A stretch of DNA of 64,000 nucleotides. It comes from Casuarina equisetifolia. Lineage: Eukaryota > Streptophyta > Magnoliopsida > Fagales > Casuarinaceae. The notes under the pieces are model-generated. The model did not search any database. It worked only from the letters and a program-made list of their open reading frames with translations, and had not been told where the DNA came from. Position numbers and translations under genes: made by a program. This document shows positions 1 to 21,215 of this stretch, piece after piece (position 1 is the stretch's first letter; every line of letters begins with the position of its first letter). The DNA lies in the NCBI GenBank assembly GCA_028551475.1, contig CM052361.1, forward strand, positions 22,457,491 through 22,521,490. The letters are read 5' to 3'.

Positions 1-400
1 TTGTCCATGAGAAAACCAAGCATATTGAGATTAATTATCATTTCATTCGAGAAAAGATTGTTAGGGGCATCATTCGGACTTCCCACATTTCAACCAAGGA
101 CCAGCCAGCCGATATGCTCACCAAAGCCTTGGGAATACGACAACATCATTTTTTTCTTAGCAAGCTGGGAACATTTGACTTATATGAAGCACCAGCTTGA
201 GGGGGGTTGTTAAAGTGTGTGTGCCGTCTATAGTGTATAAAGGTGATTATGGAACTTTACTGTTCACATGTACGTTGCTGTCAACTACTCCTTTATGTCT
301 TTTTCTTCTCCATTATTCATTCATTCAATTTGGTGATATTCTACTCACAGTGTAGAGCTACAGATCTGTAATTATTGAACCCGATTATCAATACAACGTT
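1..400 (+). mobile_element. 3' end of a Ty1/copia-type fossil (RNase H tail plus start of LTR)
   Basis: The first ~200 bases encode the end of a copia RNase H/pol: the translated text has the family's closing pattern with STKDQPADMLTKAL followed by a short KLGTFDLY-type tail. A purine-rich tract (about 195-206) follows, then TGTTAAAG at about 208, which looks like the start of the 3' LTR. The far end of the LTR is not obvious; I place it loosely near 400. The rest of the element lies outside the window, so its age and state cannot be judged. It has no visible link to the SDR genes that follow. Confidence 0.75.
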
Positions 401-419
401 TGCAAAGTTTTATGCAACA

Positions 420-1248
420 CCTTGTGTTCCTATTATTCAAGAGAGGTGATTAAGAATGTTTTAAAGCAAGACCACCTACACAAGTAAGAGCCCCTAGAAC
501 ACGTCCTGCAACTACCCAAAATATCAACACCCTAACTCCAACTCGGAAGTCCTGAGATAGGCGTGAATTCTATCTAACCTAGCGTGCCTGATTGCTGATG
601 GATTCATTAAAGTTTGCGTGTAAATCTTGTTTAAGCAAACACTCAACCAAGGCTTATATAAAGCTATGTACTCAATAAAAAGAGGTGTGATTGTGAGAAA
701 CCCTTTGGAGAATAGTCTGTCACAGCTACGTTCTGTTCTTTGTAGTGTTGTAGCAAGGCCATTGGCCCCGAGATTATGGTTTCATTAAACTACTTTTGTT
801 GTTCTTATTTTAGTTTAATGTAAATCTTATTTGTTAGTATCTATGCCTATGTTAATGTACCTACTGCCTTCAGCCGTGATCATTTCTTTGTTCTATAGAT
901 TTTCTTCAGAATCGAACATTCCATTCTTTTAGCATTTCAGCTCAGTTAGTGCTTCAGATGACGCAGGCGTTTTAGTAATTGGGGATCTTAACCCAGCTAC
1001 GTTTGTATACATATCATGTTTCTGGTCTTTGAGCTTATTGTTCTTAGAACAGAGCCAGGGAGTCAAAACTCTGATGCGAACACAAGAAACTTGTTGAGTA
1101 CTTTAACGATGAAGATGATCAAAATACACCCACAAAAAAAAAAAATGTTTATTCATTTCAACACTCTTGTTCCTTCGTCCTGGGAATAGTACATGTTCAA
1201 TATAGAAAACGTAATTGGAAACGGCCATCGACGGGGTATGTGATGTTT
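420..1248. other. Intergenic, downstream of TR1
   Basis: I see no gene here. It probably contains the rest of the copia LTR and its flank, followed by the 3' UTR of the SDR gene TR1 near 1150-1248. A short poly-A run lies at about 1132-1144. Confidence 0.5.
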
Positions 1249-2944
<1,696 letters not shown>

Positions 2945-4203
2945 TTCTCCTGTTACAATTGCTACCACCAATATTGCTGCCAAGCTTTCTGTCTCCCTGA
3001 TGGCTTATATATAATAATAGAGGGCGGGCAGGCGGCTCAGTGGGTAGAGGAAGATGATGCGAATCATGATATATACAGCCCCTCACTAAGGACATGACAT
3101 CTTCTATTTACGTTTTGTTTATTGCAGGTCAAACTATGGTTGGTGAGGACTTTTCCGCCTGCCACCCTTGACCAGCGGCCAGCGGACGGAAAGACAAATG
3201 AAAACGGCCCTGACCTCTGTGCCGGACGTGGTTGATATATTATTAGTAGTAATACACAGTTGTTTGTCCACTAAATACTCTGTCAAGCACTAGTGATTAA
3301 TATTTTGTAATTTCTTGGTTGTTGTATGCAAAAGCAATAATGAGGAATAAATATTCTCTAGAGCACTATCGTAAAAGCTTTTTATATTAGGTGAGAACTA
3401 TTTTTAAAATTATATATTGTTTTAGGTACTTATTCAAAATTTTGTATTTAAAAACCAAAAGTCTACTTCAAAAGTTATCTCATAAGTTAATAGAGTATCC
3501 TTAAAGGGTTCAAAGATGCACAAAGGTTTAAATATTATGTTAAAAAAATTTCAACTCAGAAGGAAGCTAATAAAGGGTGTCCCCTTGACTCAATAGCAAA
3601 AAGTTAAGAACCCTTATTTGCAAGTCTAATAAGTCAAGGGTTTAAAACCTTATGCGCGTGAATAAATAAAAAATAGAAAAGGAAAAAAAAGAAGTTGACA
3701 ATTTAAGAGACGTTATTTATATTTAAAAATTACTTGCAAATTATTTATTTTTAATATGAATTTTTTATTCTCAACACATTACATTACTTTTAAGAATAAC
3801 ATTCAGATAATAGTTTTTAAAAAACACATTTATGTTCAAAACCATCTGGGAAACTTTAGCAGGCCAAAGTTGTTGAAGGAGTCATCCAAAGCGTTGAGTT
3901 TCCAACATGACTTGAGTACTGTAGATCACTTTCGTTACTGAAATAATTAGTTGAAATTAGGGTATTAATGCTCTCTTAGCTCCCTTTGTTTCTTGGTCGT
4001 GAACCTGCTAATGTTTTGGAAGGTTGGGCTTGTAAGTTAATATTGGCCAATTTTTCTTCATCCATCTTTGCCCTTCGTTTGGTTGGACTTTCCTTGGTTG
4101 AATCTAAGTTGGCGTCGTGTTGTGCTGGCAAACTGAGCAACTTCAGACTTCCTAGACTGGACTTTTAGCTTTAGCAGATTGAATACTACTTGCAAAACGT
4201 GCA
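2945..4203. other. Intergenic between TR1 and the 4.2-kb relic
   Basis: AT-rich spacer. About 2945-3100 should hold the TR1 promoter and 5' UTR. A stretch at about 3870-3930 resembles sequence downstream of TR3 at about 11,590-11,640 (shared start GTCATCCAAA, then GAGTTNCNAnnATGACT). This suggests it is the 3' flank of a lost SDR gene. Nothing else is recognisable. Confidence 0.45.
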
Positions 4204-4303
4204 GGATGCTTCCTACCCCTTATTCTTGCCACAGGGCACGGGCTAGTTGGCGCAGTTGGTACGCAGATTCAAGATTGGTACTCAGGACACGAGTGAGAAA
4301 TCT
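4204..4303 (-). pseudogene. Relic of SDR exon 3 (tropinone-reductase-like)
   Basis: About 100 bp that align base for base with part of exon 3 of TR1 (about 1833-1922) and TR2 (about 5438-5530). Shared blocks include GATGCTTCCTACCCC, CTAGTTGGCGCAGTTGGTA versus CAAGTTGGCACAGGTGGTA, and the run around TTCAAGATTGGTAC. Small indels break the frame, and no exon 1, 2, 4 or 5 lies nearby at usual spacing. Together with the TR3-like 3' flank at about 3.87 kb, it looks like the remains of a further SDR gene between TR1 and TR2. It is a host gene relic and not expected to make protein. Confidence 0.8.
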
Positions 4304-4509
4304 TAATCTTGGAGTCGAAATTAGGAAGAAGAACAAAATGATAATTTTATCAGTCCTCAACAAGCATACGCATTAGCTAAATGCAAAAGGAACTAGCAAA
4401 GAGAAACCAGGAGAAGGCCTGTAAACACACACAAGACAGGAAAAGAGTATATGGAAATGTCTTATTTGGAAGCCATAAGTAGGGGAGATTTAGCATTCTG
4501 CCTTATTTT

Positions 4510-6583
<2,074 letters not shown>

Positions 6584-7029
6584 TTCTCCTACTACAACTG
6601 CCGACACCGGCCCGCAACTACTGCTATATCTGACAACTTTTACACTTTCCCTCTTGCCTTTTATGGTAATAAGGGGCTGCAGCCGGCTACCAATGGCGGA
6701 TGACGATGATGATACGAAGTCATAGTGAATTGGTCTTCCGAAAATCAAATATTTGTTGCACTGAATGATGATTCGTGAGAACTTCTTCCGCCCCCCATCC
6801 TAGAAATTAAAAGTGAAATAATGGAAATGGCATTAAAGTTTGCTTTGGAAGTTGTTAATACTATTTAAAAAATAATAATGCTAACCTTTTTAAATAAAAA
6901 ACTATGTATGTACATCAATTCTCTTTTAAGCTGTAAAGATTAATATTTCAAGATTTGTTGACTGCCGATTTTTTCAATTTTATTATCAGAATCACAATTA
7001 AAAAACTTCTTTAGATAATTATTTTCGAA
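6584..7029. other. Upstream region of TR2
   Basis: Probably TR2 promoter and 5' UTR, then AT-rich spacer running into the decayed copia element. I recognise no element here, and no 5' LTR matching the sequence at 10,534 onward. Confidence 0.4.
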
Positions 7030-10000
7030 AGCATTTATGAAGTATTATCTTAGAACCAGTTATGACTCATTGGTGAAAACGTACCAGATAATCAATATCA
7101 TACCCACATTCTTAGAGGACTCAAGAAACCATTTGCACCGCTTGTTACAACCATTTCGGTGCACACAGACCACTGCTCTGACCCATGAAGATCTTTGCGA
7201 ATTTCTCCTAAATCATAAAGCTCAACTCGTACTAGTGAAACAGACTCTCCTAACTACTGCTGACTCCATGGATGCCAACACCACCAACTCGCAAGCCTCC
7301 AATACTACCCCCATTAGGGGCTAATAGCACCACTACTTGCTTTCATGGCCATAGTGGATGCACCCCGCACCTAATGCCAATTGCTAACTCCAACCGTCAA
7401 TACCTTTTTGCCTCTACGACCATCTCCAACCGCCACTCGCAGATTCAATGCTAGATCTATTGCAAAATCGGCCATCTCGCCCGCTAATGTTAATATAGGT
7501 ACACCCTTTCTAACTTAAAACGAATCGGCCCAAACACTCGTTCCACAACTTCCAATTCAAGCCCACAACATCTTGAGGTCAATACTATCATTTAAGGCCC
7601 ACCAAGCCCAACTAATATGGCCCAACTTGAACAAGAATGGTATCCTGATTCTAGGGCCACTACTCACATTACTCCTAATCCTTATGGGCTTGATAACATA
7701 CTTAACTATAATGGGGACTAAGAAGTCACTATTATAGTAGGCCTTTTTATAACCCATATAGGTAATATTCATACTCAACAAAATTTACATTTATCCGATA
7801 TTTTAATTGTTCCACACATTAAAAAGAAATTACTTTCCATTTTTAAATTTACAAAGGATGATGATTGTGCTTTTTTATTTTATCAAAATTTTGTGTGGTA
7901 CAAAGTTTGAGAATGAGCAAAATCCTACTTCATAGACCCATTGATCGAGGGCTATATCGACTTACCTTGAAGCCTTCTCAGCCTAATCCAATAACTTATC
8001 GTGCAATAGCAAATAATGTTACTAATTGGCACTATCATTAAGGTCATACATATTTTGACAATGTAATAAAGTTGCTAAAAATATATAATATTTCATTTCA
8101 TGACAAAATTTCGTCCTTTTGTGACTTTTGTCGAGTTTCTAAAAGCTTTCATCAAGCCCATACGTTAACCACTCACATGGCTACAACCTTTTTAGTTCTA
8201 ATACATTTTGATATTTGGGGGCTCACCTCAATTACTTCATCTAAGAATAATCGATATTATATTTGCTTCATCGATGATTATTCCAAATTTACATAGTCAT
8301 ATTCAATGTAATCCCATGATGATTTTTTAAATATTTGTACCAAATTTTTTACATTTATTGAGAATCAATTACAATCTACAATTAAAACTATTCAAAGTAA
8401 TGGAGCCAAAGAATTTCTTTCCCACTCTTTCAAAAAGATTCTAGTCAACAAGGAAATATTCTACATAATCTTTACACCATATTCTCCATACCAGAATGGG
8501 TCTATAGAATGTAAACATAGGCATATTACCGAACTAGGCTTTCTATGCTCCACCAAGCCCACTTTCCACTTAAATATTAGAACTATGCATTTGAAACCAC
8601 AATCCATATTATCAACCACTTACCAAGCCCTATCATACAAAAGAAATCACCATGGGAAAAAGTCTACAATATTATTCCTACAATCTCCTATCTTAAGATC
8701 TTTGGGTGTTTGGTTTACCCTTATTTATGTTTATATTCCAAACATAAATTAGAAAAACATTCTACACCATGTGTTTTTCTAGGATATCCCATGGGATATA
8801 AAGGTTATCAATGTTTTTGTCTAGCTACAAATAAATTATATATTGTCTTTGGTGCCTCCTTTGATGAATGTTAATTCCCATTTCATTAACAATAAATTAT
8901 TCAAAATTTCTCACCACTTTGCACATCCTCTATTTCACCATCATTTCTATCTCTTCCGATGTTTCACAATTATTCTAATATCCAAGAACATTTGAATACC
9001 ACACGTAATGCGACATCGAACATATCACAACCTCTAGATTCACAATTACAACCTCCTCCAAATACAACAACACAACCACCGCCTGAAAAATCAAACATAG
9101 GAATTAGTTGCTCCCTCACCTCACATTAAACTTATTAGCTGTAAATAGGTTTACAAGGTTAAACTCCACTCTAATGGTTCACCTAAACAATATAAGGTAC
9201 ATTTAGTTGCCAAAGGCTTTCACCAACATCCTAGCCTAGACTATATTGAAACTTTCAATTCATCGCCAAACTTATTACCGTCTGCATTGTCATCGCCCTT
9301 GCATACATGCAATGCTTAACCATTAAACAACTTGATGTTCAAAGCACATTTCTTTATGGTAACTTAGATGAAGAAATATACATGGTCCAACCACAAGGTT
9401 TCATTGACCTTACTAATCCACACTTTGTATGTTGCTTACAAAAATCTCTATATGAACTTAAACAATCTCCATGTGCTTGGAATCACAGACTTACCACCTT
9501 CCTACAACGGCTTGGTTTTATGCCTTCCAAGGCAGACTCATCATTATTCATATTAAATTGTCTTTATTTAGTCTATGTTGATGATTTCATTTTTACAAGC
9601 AGTAAAAATGTCTTTCTTAACCATATATTATTTTAATTACAAAATGAATTTGATATTAAAGATCTGGGTGATTTACATTATTTTCTCAGCATTGAAGCTT
9701 AACATACCAACATTTAACTTTTATTACACCAAGCAAAATTTGCACATGATGTCCTCCAACGTGCAAAAGTGTCTAACACACGTGGCGTTGTCACCCCATG
9801 TATTGTGTCTCACCCACCATCTTTTAATGATGGTGAACCACATCCTGATCCTACTTATTATCGTAGCATCATAAGATCCCTTTAATATCTAACATTTACT
9901 AGAGCTGATATATCATATACAATGAACACTGCATGTCAATTTATGCATGCCCTAACAACTATCCATTGAACCTTTGTCAAACACATCTTGCAATTTCTTA

Positions 10001-10900
10001 CTGATACTCCCCGTTATGGCATCCAATTTACCAAAACCACCACATGTTCTCTTAACACTCTTTCGATGTAGGATGGGCTGGCAATCGTGATGATTATCGC
10101 TCCACTAGTGGTTACTATATTTTCCTTAGTTCAAATCTCATTTCTTGGCAATCTCACAAGCAAATAACGGTTACCCACTCAAGTACTAAAGGTGAATTCA
10201 AAAGTCTTATAGGCATTAATGCTAAACTAATACGGATTGAAGCATTACTTCAAGATCTCCATATTCTACTATCAAAACCACCAATCCTTTAGTGCGATAA
10301 TCTTTCAGCATTATACCTCCCCACCAATCTCATTTTCCACTCTCACATGAAGCATGTCAAGATTGATTTTCATTTCATTCAAAAACAGATCAAGATGAAG
10401 AAAATTTTTGTCCAATTCATCTCTTTTGTTGATCAAATGGCAAATATTCTTACTAAGGACTTTTCCTCTACATGATTTAAACTTCTTCAAGACAAGTTAA
10501 CTATTGGCACCAACTAATCAACTTACAAGGGGATGTTAAAGCTATAGTCTTGCCACATCACCCATAATGGACTTTCAAATTCTCCATCACAAACTAATTC
10601 CAAGAATAGAGTCAGCCACCAACCATAGAATCAATAAGTTCAAAATTCAAATCAATTCCTATACAATAAAGTCAAAGTTGGAATATTATTCTCATATTTC
10701 TAAACCGAGATAATTCTGAATTTATGTTTTCAAATATATTCCTAAATTGTAATATTCAACTACCATTACTATATTTATTGTCCTTCCTAGGTTAGTGATC
10801 TTAGTCATCAGTACAAATAAGGTCTAGTCATGTACATACTTGATTATGAAATTCCAAATACTTGTTCTCATATTGTGTTATTACCTCTATCTAAGGATTT
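7030..10900 (+). mobile_element. Ty1/copia LTR-retrotransposon fossil, decayed
   Basis: The order of recognisable parts is that of copia elements. A gag C-terminal half lies at about 7036-7330, a protease motif region near 7640, an integrase zinc-binding part and core at about 8030-8560, reverse transcriptase at about 9130-9650 (with a YVDD box near 9580), and RNase H at about 10,060-10,500. A purine tract just before 10,534 is followed by TGTTAAAG, the likely start of the 3' LTR, which I end loosely near 10,900. The 5' LTR and first part of gag were not found. The coding parts are broken many times, so the copy is old and cannot be active. It sits between TR2 and TR3 in the same spacer as other SDR duplicates. 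Confidence is high for the family and low for the exact ends. Confidence 0.85.
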
Positions 10901-11745
10901 TACTTTAATTTAAGAATTCTTTTATGAGATTTAATTATTTTGTAGAATTAATTCTTTTAACTATTTGTATACTAAAAATAGCAATTAGTCACAATAGTTG
11001 CTTAACAGGAGATGATTTCTAATTTTAAATTCTTCACCTTTACTTGAAAAAAATAAGGAATGACACTTTTCAAATTCTGCAAAATTACTCGGAGGCCATC
11101 AAAATGATTTTACTCTTTCTTATTTTGAGTGAGAATTATTGTCCTTAAATTCGAAATGGACCAAATTGGATTATGAGAATTTTAGTTTAAAAACAAAAAA
11201 CAAAAGTGGTTAGAAATTGAATTTCCTTTCACTATTGAAATGCGTCAAGCCCCTAATTTGCTCTTACATTATTGCGTTAAACAATATCTAGAAGCTTCTT
11301 TTTGTTTTTTTGTTTTTATGTTTTTAAGTTTTTAAACCAACAAACTTCCAAGCCAACTGCAATACATCCAATAAAGCAAATCGAGTAACTTTTTTGGACA
11401 GCTTGATCCTCCAGACCATGGCCTAGAAACATATTTGCAAGTATAAGAAAAGGCAAAGAATACGAAAACTAACAAATATTTTAGAAATTTCAGAAATCAA
11501 TCACTTCCCAACAACATCATTCAAGATTTATTTTAAACAAAGCATCTTAAAATCTGGCATTACAATGTTCTTCGATTAGGATACCAAAGTCATCCAAACC
11601 ATCGAGTTGCTAGTATGACTAATTGCAAGGCTTCAAACTCATCGAAAGCCATCTAAACAAGAAAAGCACACAAGACAGAACACAGTAACTAGGAATGTCT
11701 CATCCGGTAATCATAAGTAGGGAGATTGGCGCTGTGTTTTGTTTC
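10901..11745. other. Intergenic between the copia fossil and TR3
   Basis: AT-rich spacer with no gene. The last ~150 bases form the 3' UTR or flank of TR3, with the CATAAGTAGGG block shared with TR2. The piece at about 11,590-11,640 is the counterpart of the one at about 3,870. Confidence 0.45.
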
Positions 11746-14244
<2,499 letters not shown>

Positions 14245-15635
14245 GATGTCCTCTTTCTATCTCTCCAACCTATTGATTTGAATGTTTCTGCAACTTTACT
14301 GTATTAGTTGATACATGACGCAGATTCGCTAGTCAATACATGATTGATACGAAATAACATATCTACCTCTTTCAGAACTATGGAACAAGAAACAAGGCCA
14401 CTGTTCTTCTGCTGCCTTTCTACAAGTACCAGGACGAGCAGGAAAATGGGGTCTACAACTCCAATATAATTGGATCCAAAGTGGGAACATGTGATGAAAA
14501 TTGAAGTGGACGAAACTTTTCCAGCCATTTAATGTAGTCTAATAAGAAAATTTTGCTCAGACATAGGATTCGCTAAAAGTAAAATCTGAAGAACAGAACA
14601 ATAGTTATTCTATTGCCTGTTTGAGCTTAAATCCATGAAATGCCTCCTAGTGGCCTGCATGTGCTGTTGAGCAGAACAATAATAAATATGGGAAGAGTCC
14701 AATGTCCTTAGGTATATGCCAGTTTAAAATTTTGGAGTAACTTCCCGTATGTCATGAAATTACCATTTTAAAGTTGCTGTCTTGGGCCTAATGATCTATG
14801 CTACCCTAAATTATGTTTAAATGGCAGGGGAAGATAAGGTAGCACTATTCCCAAGCTAACATGTGTTGTAACTTTATAATAATTAGCGGCGAAAACGATG
14901 TACATATGTTGTATATTTGTACCAATCAGTGAACATAACGATGTCATTTTGCCCTTGTGATACTCTTGCAACTTTTGTATGTATTAGGGCTTTTTTTTTT
15001 TTTTTTTTGCCTTTATAATCACCACTGAGTTAAGAACTTTGTCCACATGTATTAGGCATTAGTTTTGTCCTTCTCCTTATGTTAAAACGACCCTGTTTTG
15101 GCTGGCTTGGTATTTATCCTTTGGGGAAAATACAGAGCTGCTGTTGGGACATCAGCCATAAAGCTGTTTTCTGGCCTCTGGACAAGCCATCCTTCATGGA
15201 CTCCCTTAATGCAATTCTAGAGAATAGCACACCCAGCCAGTAGGCATGAAAACCGCAGCCATTTAAGCTTCCAGTTATTTGCAACAACTATCTCAGGATG
15301 AAATTTTGAGTGGTAGACTGCGTTTGGGAATACATCAATCAGGTAACTCCGCTTCTGAGAAAACCAGCCCCTACTCTAGGCTCGATTATATTTTTTGTGA
15401 TAAGGTAGGAATATGAAAAATGCATCATATTAGATTGGATATATTCAAATTCAAGTGCAGATTGAATGAACAATAAGATTGTTTTGATTCAAACAATCTT
15501 TGTTCAATTAATACGCGGCTTCGTCATCAATCTCCTACTTATAGTAGCTACATACAGAGAAATGGAGACCAACACAGAGGGAAACTTCTATATGAATAGC
15601 CATCCATGGAAATCATTAACCAGAGAGAGAGAGAC
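14245..15635. repeat. Upstream block of TR3, copy A of a diverged tandem duplication
   Basis: No gene. From about 14,600 to 15,420 the sequence has a diverged second copy at about 15,710-16,350. Matches include TTCTATTGCC at both starts, AGCCATCCTTCATGGA, AGGATGAAATTT and TCTACTCTAGGCTCGATTATAT at both ends, with the same order and spacing apart from indels. A poly-T run lies at about 14,990-15,009. The piece presumably includes the TR3 promoter. Confidence 0.75.
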
Positions 15636-15700
15636 CCGATTCGTTTTGTTCCACCCGTTACAAGAGAAGTCATCCCCGGAAGCGACCATCCGCCACCCGC
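15636..15700 (-). pseudogene. Orphan SDR exon 1 relic (tropinone-reductase-like)
   Basis: The minus strand reads GGGWSLPGMTSLVTGGTK then RIG, a copy of exon 1 of TR3. The usual TGGTKGIG loop here reads TGGTKRIG, so a cofactor-binding glycine is lost. The start codon is also missing: the equivalent of the ~350 bp containing the TR3 ATG and 5' leader (14,242-14,600) is absent and the exon runs straight into the duplicated upstream block. A GT donor follows the exon, but exons 2-5 are not found before TR3. It is a by-product of a partial tandem duplication of the 5' end of TR3 or its ancestor. Confidence 0.8.
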
Positions 15701-15704
15701 AACT

Positions 15705-16350
15705 GCTTGTTCTATTGCCCGTTTCAGCTGCAATATGCCTGAAATGCCTCCCAGCGCCTGTCTACGCAGTTAAGACAATCAATAAAAAACAATAAAAAGA
15801 TGACGATGATAAATATGAGAACAGAGTCCTTGGCGGTCTCATGTGCCAACATTCGAGACTTTTGTTGATAAATACAAGAACAAAGTCCAAATGTGTTAGA
15901 TGTGTTAGACTTCTGTCTAGATATTACAATTTTAAAGTCGTCATTCATGACGATTTATGCGACTCTTCTTACCAAAAGAGCAAATGCCAGAGCTATTGGC
16001 CATTTTATAAGGCTATCACTGATTGCCACCCTCAATTATGTTAGATGGCAGCGGAAGAAAAAACAGCATTACTGTAATGGCCACTGGATTAGCCATCCTT
16101 CATGGACCCCCTTGATTATGTTTTAATGGTAATGGAATTCTATGGGGTGGCACAACCAGGTCAATAGCCATAAAAAAACACAGATATATAACCCTCAACT
16201 TGTTTGCATCTGCTATCATAGGATGAAATTTCGAGTTACAGATTTTCTTTAGGGATACAGCAATTGGGTAATTCCGCTAGTGAGAAGACTAACAGCCATG
16301 TCTACTCTAGGCTCGATTATATAGGAAAATGTCAAACGCATACAAAAGAT
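15705..16350. repeat. Copy B of the TR3 upstream block
   Basis: Diverged copy of about 14,600-15,420, shorter because of deletions. It stands upstream of the orphan exon 1 relic. The gap to the stop of TR4 (16,530) should be TR4's 3' UTR. Confidence 0.75.
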
Positions 16351-16529
16351 CATATGTTCATACACGGGGATATATACTAGACGAGAAAAGAAACCAAAAA
16401 AAAAGTATAGGAAAGGTTTGTTTCTAGTCAAAGCAGAGGAGGGAGTGCCAAGGCAAGATAGTGTTAAGTGCAGACCAGACAGACAGAGATCGGAGAGCAG
16501 TCTAGAGAATACGGCTAGAGTTGCAAACT

Positions 16530-18302
<1,773 letters not shown>

Positions 18303-21215
18303 TTCAATGGCCAAGCGAACAGCGTCTGCGTTTAAGGGTCCGAGGAAGCTCTGCTTCTTTGCCGAGTAGTGTGTCCTTCTCAGCTTCTGAATGCAAATTA
18401 AACTCCAGAATGGATTTATCAAAGTTGAATTACTCTAAAATCAATAAAAATTAACATACAAATTAGGCAATAATTGAGAATATTAGACTGAAAATGGTTG
18501 CAATATTAGGACTTTTGACAATTTCAATACTATTCACCTTTACTTTTCCATCTCTTTTTCTTCCACTAATCATTGTTCTTTATGTCATTCCATATATGTG
18601 TTAACAATTACATGAAATTAAAAATTAACCTTAAACTTACCACTTCTGGAAGACATTGAAACTCACAAACAGTACAAAAAGATGTCTCTATAGTTCGTAA
18701 AGTCATTTTTCGGAAAAGCCTTTATTCCTTTTGATGTCACCAACTTAGTTTTTAAAGACAATATTTATCCTAGAAGTTATCTCCCACTTTGAAAAATATG
18801 TATAACTGACCTTTTTGGCCTTTTGAGGGAGACCTTTCCCTTATTTCAAATATTATATCCTAAACTGAATATAAACACTAGACTTCTATTCCCATGCGAA
18901 AAGGCCAAAAAAACAATGTTGATAGGAGATGGAAAGTAGAAGCTGACATTGCTACTTGAAAATTAACTTCAGCATCTTTTCTGCTAAGATACCAAATAAG
19001 AGAAGTCCAATCGACTCTACGTGAACATTAAATAGTCATAAATGTTCTACTAAAACAAGATTAAGTCATAACTTTTAATTGAATCCTATAAAAAATATAG
19101 TAATAATCTAATAATAATGAGGACAATATTAGAATATTTAAAATTTAACTCAAAACTTAACTTAAAATTTAAGAAATAACTCTTTTATTTAAACTTCATT
19201 TCAAAATTATACTTCTTTTTAAGATTTACAATCACAATTTGAATTGCTACCTAAAAGACTTTTTTATATGGTCAAATTATCTTGTTTGCCTTCTTAATAT
19301 AAAAGAATAATGTTTGTTATATTCTCTCTCATCTAAATTTATGTTGTCATCAATGTGAGTAAGGTTTATTACCTATCTTGTACTAGGGGTTCACCCATTG
19401 CTTATACTACATTAAGAAATAAAAGTTACAAGCACCACTAAATGAGTTCACTGTCTAAACTATGTTAGGGAATGGTAGTTGCAAGCACCACCAAGTTGAG
19501 TCATGGTTTGACTCCAACACTATATGTTACTAGCTTAAATTTCAATCTAAAATATCAATCCAATAAGAAGAGTAGTTAGACTCTCTTATGTGATCAAATA
19601 TTCTCACTAATCTTTTTAATATGAAAAAATGAAATTCATTGCATAATCATTTACATTTACAACCTATGTTCATGAGAAGTTATCTTGAAGAAAAAAATTA
19701 ATCAACTTAAAAATTAACATAATATTAAAATGCTCAAAATTCAATTAAAAATTTGACAATTCGTTTATCTAAACTTTATTTCTTGGATTGTACGTCTCCA
19801 CCCGACTTATTCATCGAACCGCAAGGCCGTCCATGCATTTTGACAGCGAGACAGAGAGACATACTCTTTCTCCTTGCTTTCTTCCCTTCTTTTTCCAGTA
19901 AATGCTGACGTAAAACTTCTGATTTTCTCATTATAAATATCAGCCCACAGGATCACATCGTAACTCCGTCTCTTGAGCTTCCACATGGCAGGCGTCTAGA
20001 GATGCATGCTGTAAGTGGGCAAACGAGGCTTTAGATCATCTGTCGAGAGGGATGCTTTTCCCAGGATTTGGCTGTCACTTGGTTCTTAGTTTTTGCAGGA
20101 CTCGGGGTTGGCTGCTAAGATGGCCAACTTTGGAATCATCAACCATTAAGACGACCATGAAATGTGTGAGAGAGAAAGTGTCTAAAAAAAGCATTAACAT
20201 TCCTTGACCATTGAGATGCCTTCAAAATATTTGAATTTTTGTGGACATGTAATCACAAAGCTTGAGCCTCTTATGATAATTGGGTTAGATATGTTTGATG
20301 CGAGATGAAGAAAATGAATAGACAATAATAGCATCAAAGGCAAAACCAAGAATAGAATTGCCTCCCAAAAGTTGTCTTCTACAATAAATCTTCTCGAACT
20401 TTTTCATGAATTTTGATGTTATTTATTGCGTGGAAGAAAATCGTCAATTCATTGTTGTTAATAGGAAAAAAGGGTGAAAAAATTTGGTGTCTTAAATATG
20501 TGGTCCCAAACTTCTTTGATTCTAACTGAGTCAAGATTTCTTGACAAAATAGTTAATTCACTGTTATGCTTACTATAGTTCTTTTAAACCAAGATACGTT
20601 TAGTACAGCACATAATAGATTCCACGTAAGTACAGCAAAGCCTGAGAGGCACTGGCAAATTTTCAAATAAGAAGTTTAAAAACAAAGTACTGACAAGATG
20701 TCATCTCTCCCTTGCTTTTTCTTACTCAGGAAAAGGATGTTTATAGGGTGGCGACCAATGTGAAAGAGTTAAAGTTGCAGCCAACTTATGATCACAATAA
20801 TCTTAAGCGTATTAACCAAATTCTTTGCCAAAACCCTCAGTGCTTGAGTCAAAAAGTCACCCCCAAAAAAAGGAGAAAATTAAAAAAAAAAATTGAGGAT
20901 GGAGAAAGTGTATAGGAAAGTTCTTTCAGTGTTACTGTTCACCCATTTTATATATATATAACAGAAGAAATTCCATGCTTATAAACCAAGAAGATTGAAG
21001 GAAAATCCAAAAACTTTTCTCGTACAAAAACATAAAATATATGTAGATAAAATATTGCTGCAAGCTTTCCCATGACTCAGTTGAAATTGTCCTTTCGTAA
21101 AGTTTAATTTGTATGACATCCAGGAAGTTACAGATCATGAATCTAGAAGGTTAAGCAGGCCTTCTAATCCCTGGACAAAACCATTACCACTACCAGCCAG
21201 TCGACAATTCTTCTG

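Noticed and set aside
3580-3665. tRNA- or SINE-like stretch with a GGGTTTAAAACC box
   Set aside because: The A- and B-box resemblance is poor, no cloverleaf could be drawn, and no second copy was seen.
6584-6748. N-terminal extension of TR2 from an upstream ATG as a targeting peptide
   Set aside because: The added sequence does not resemble relatives, and the MAQ start is shared with TR3.
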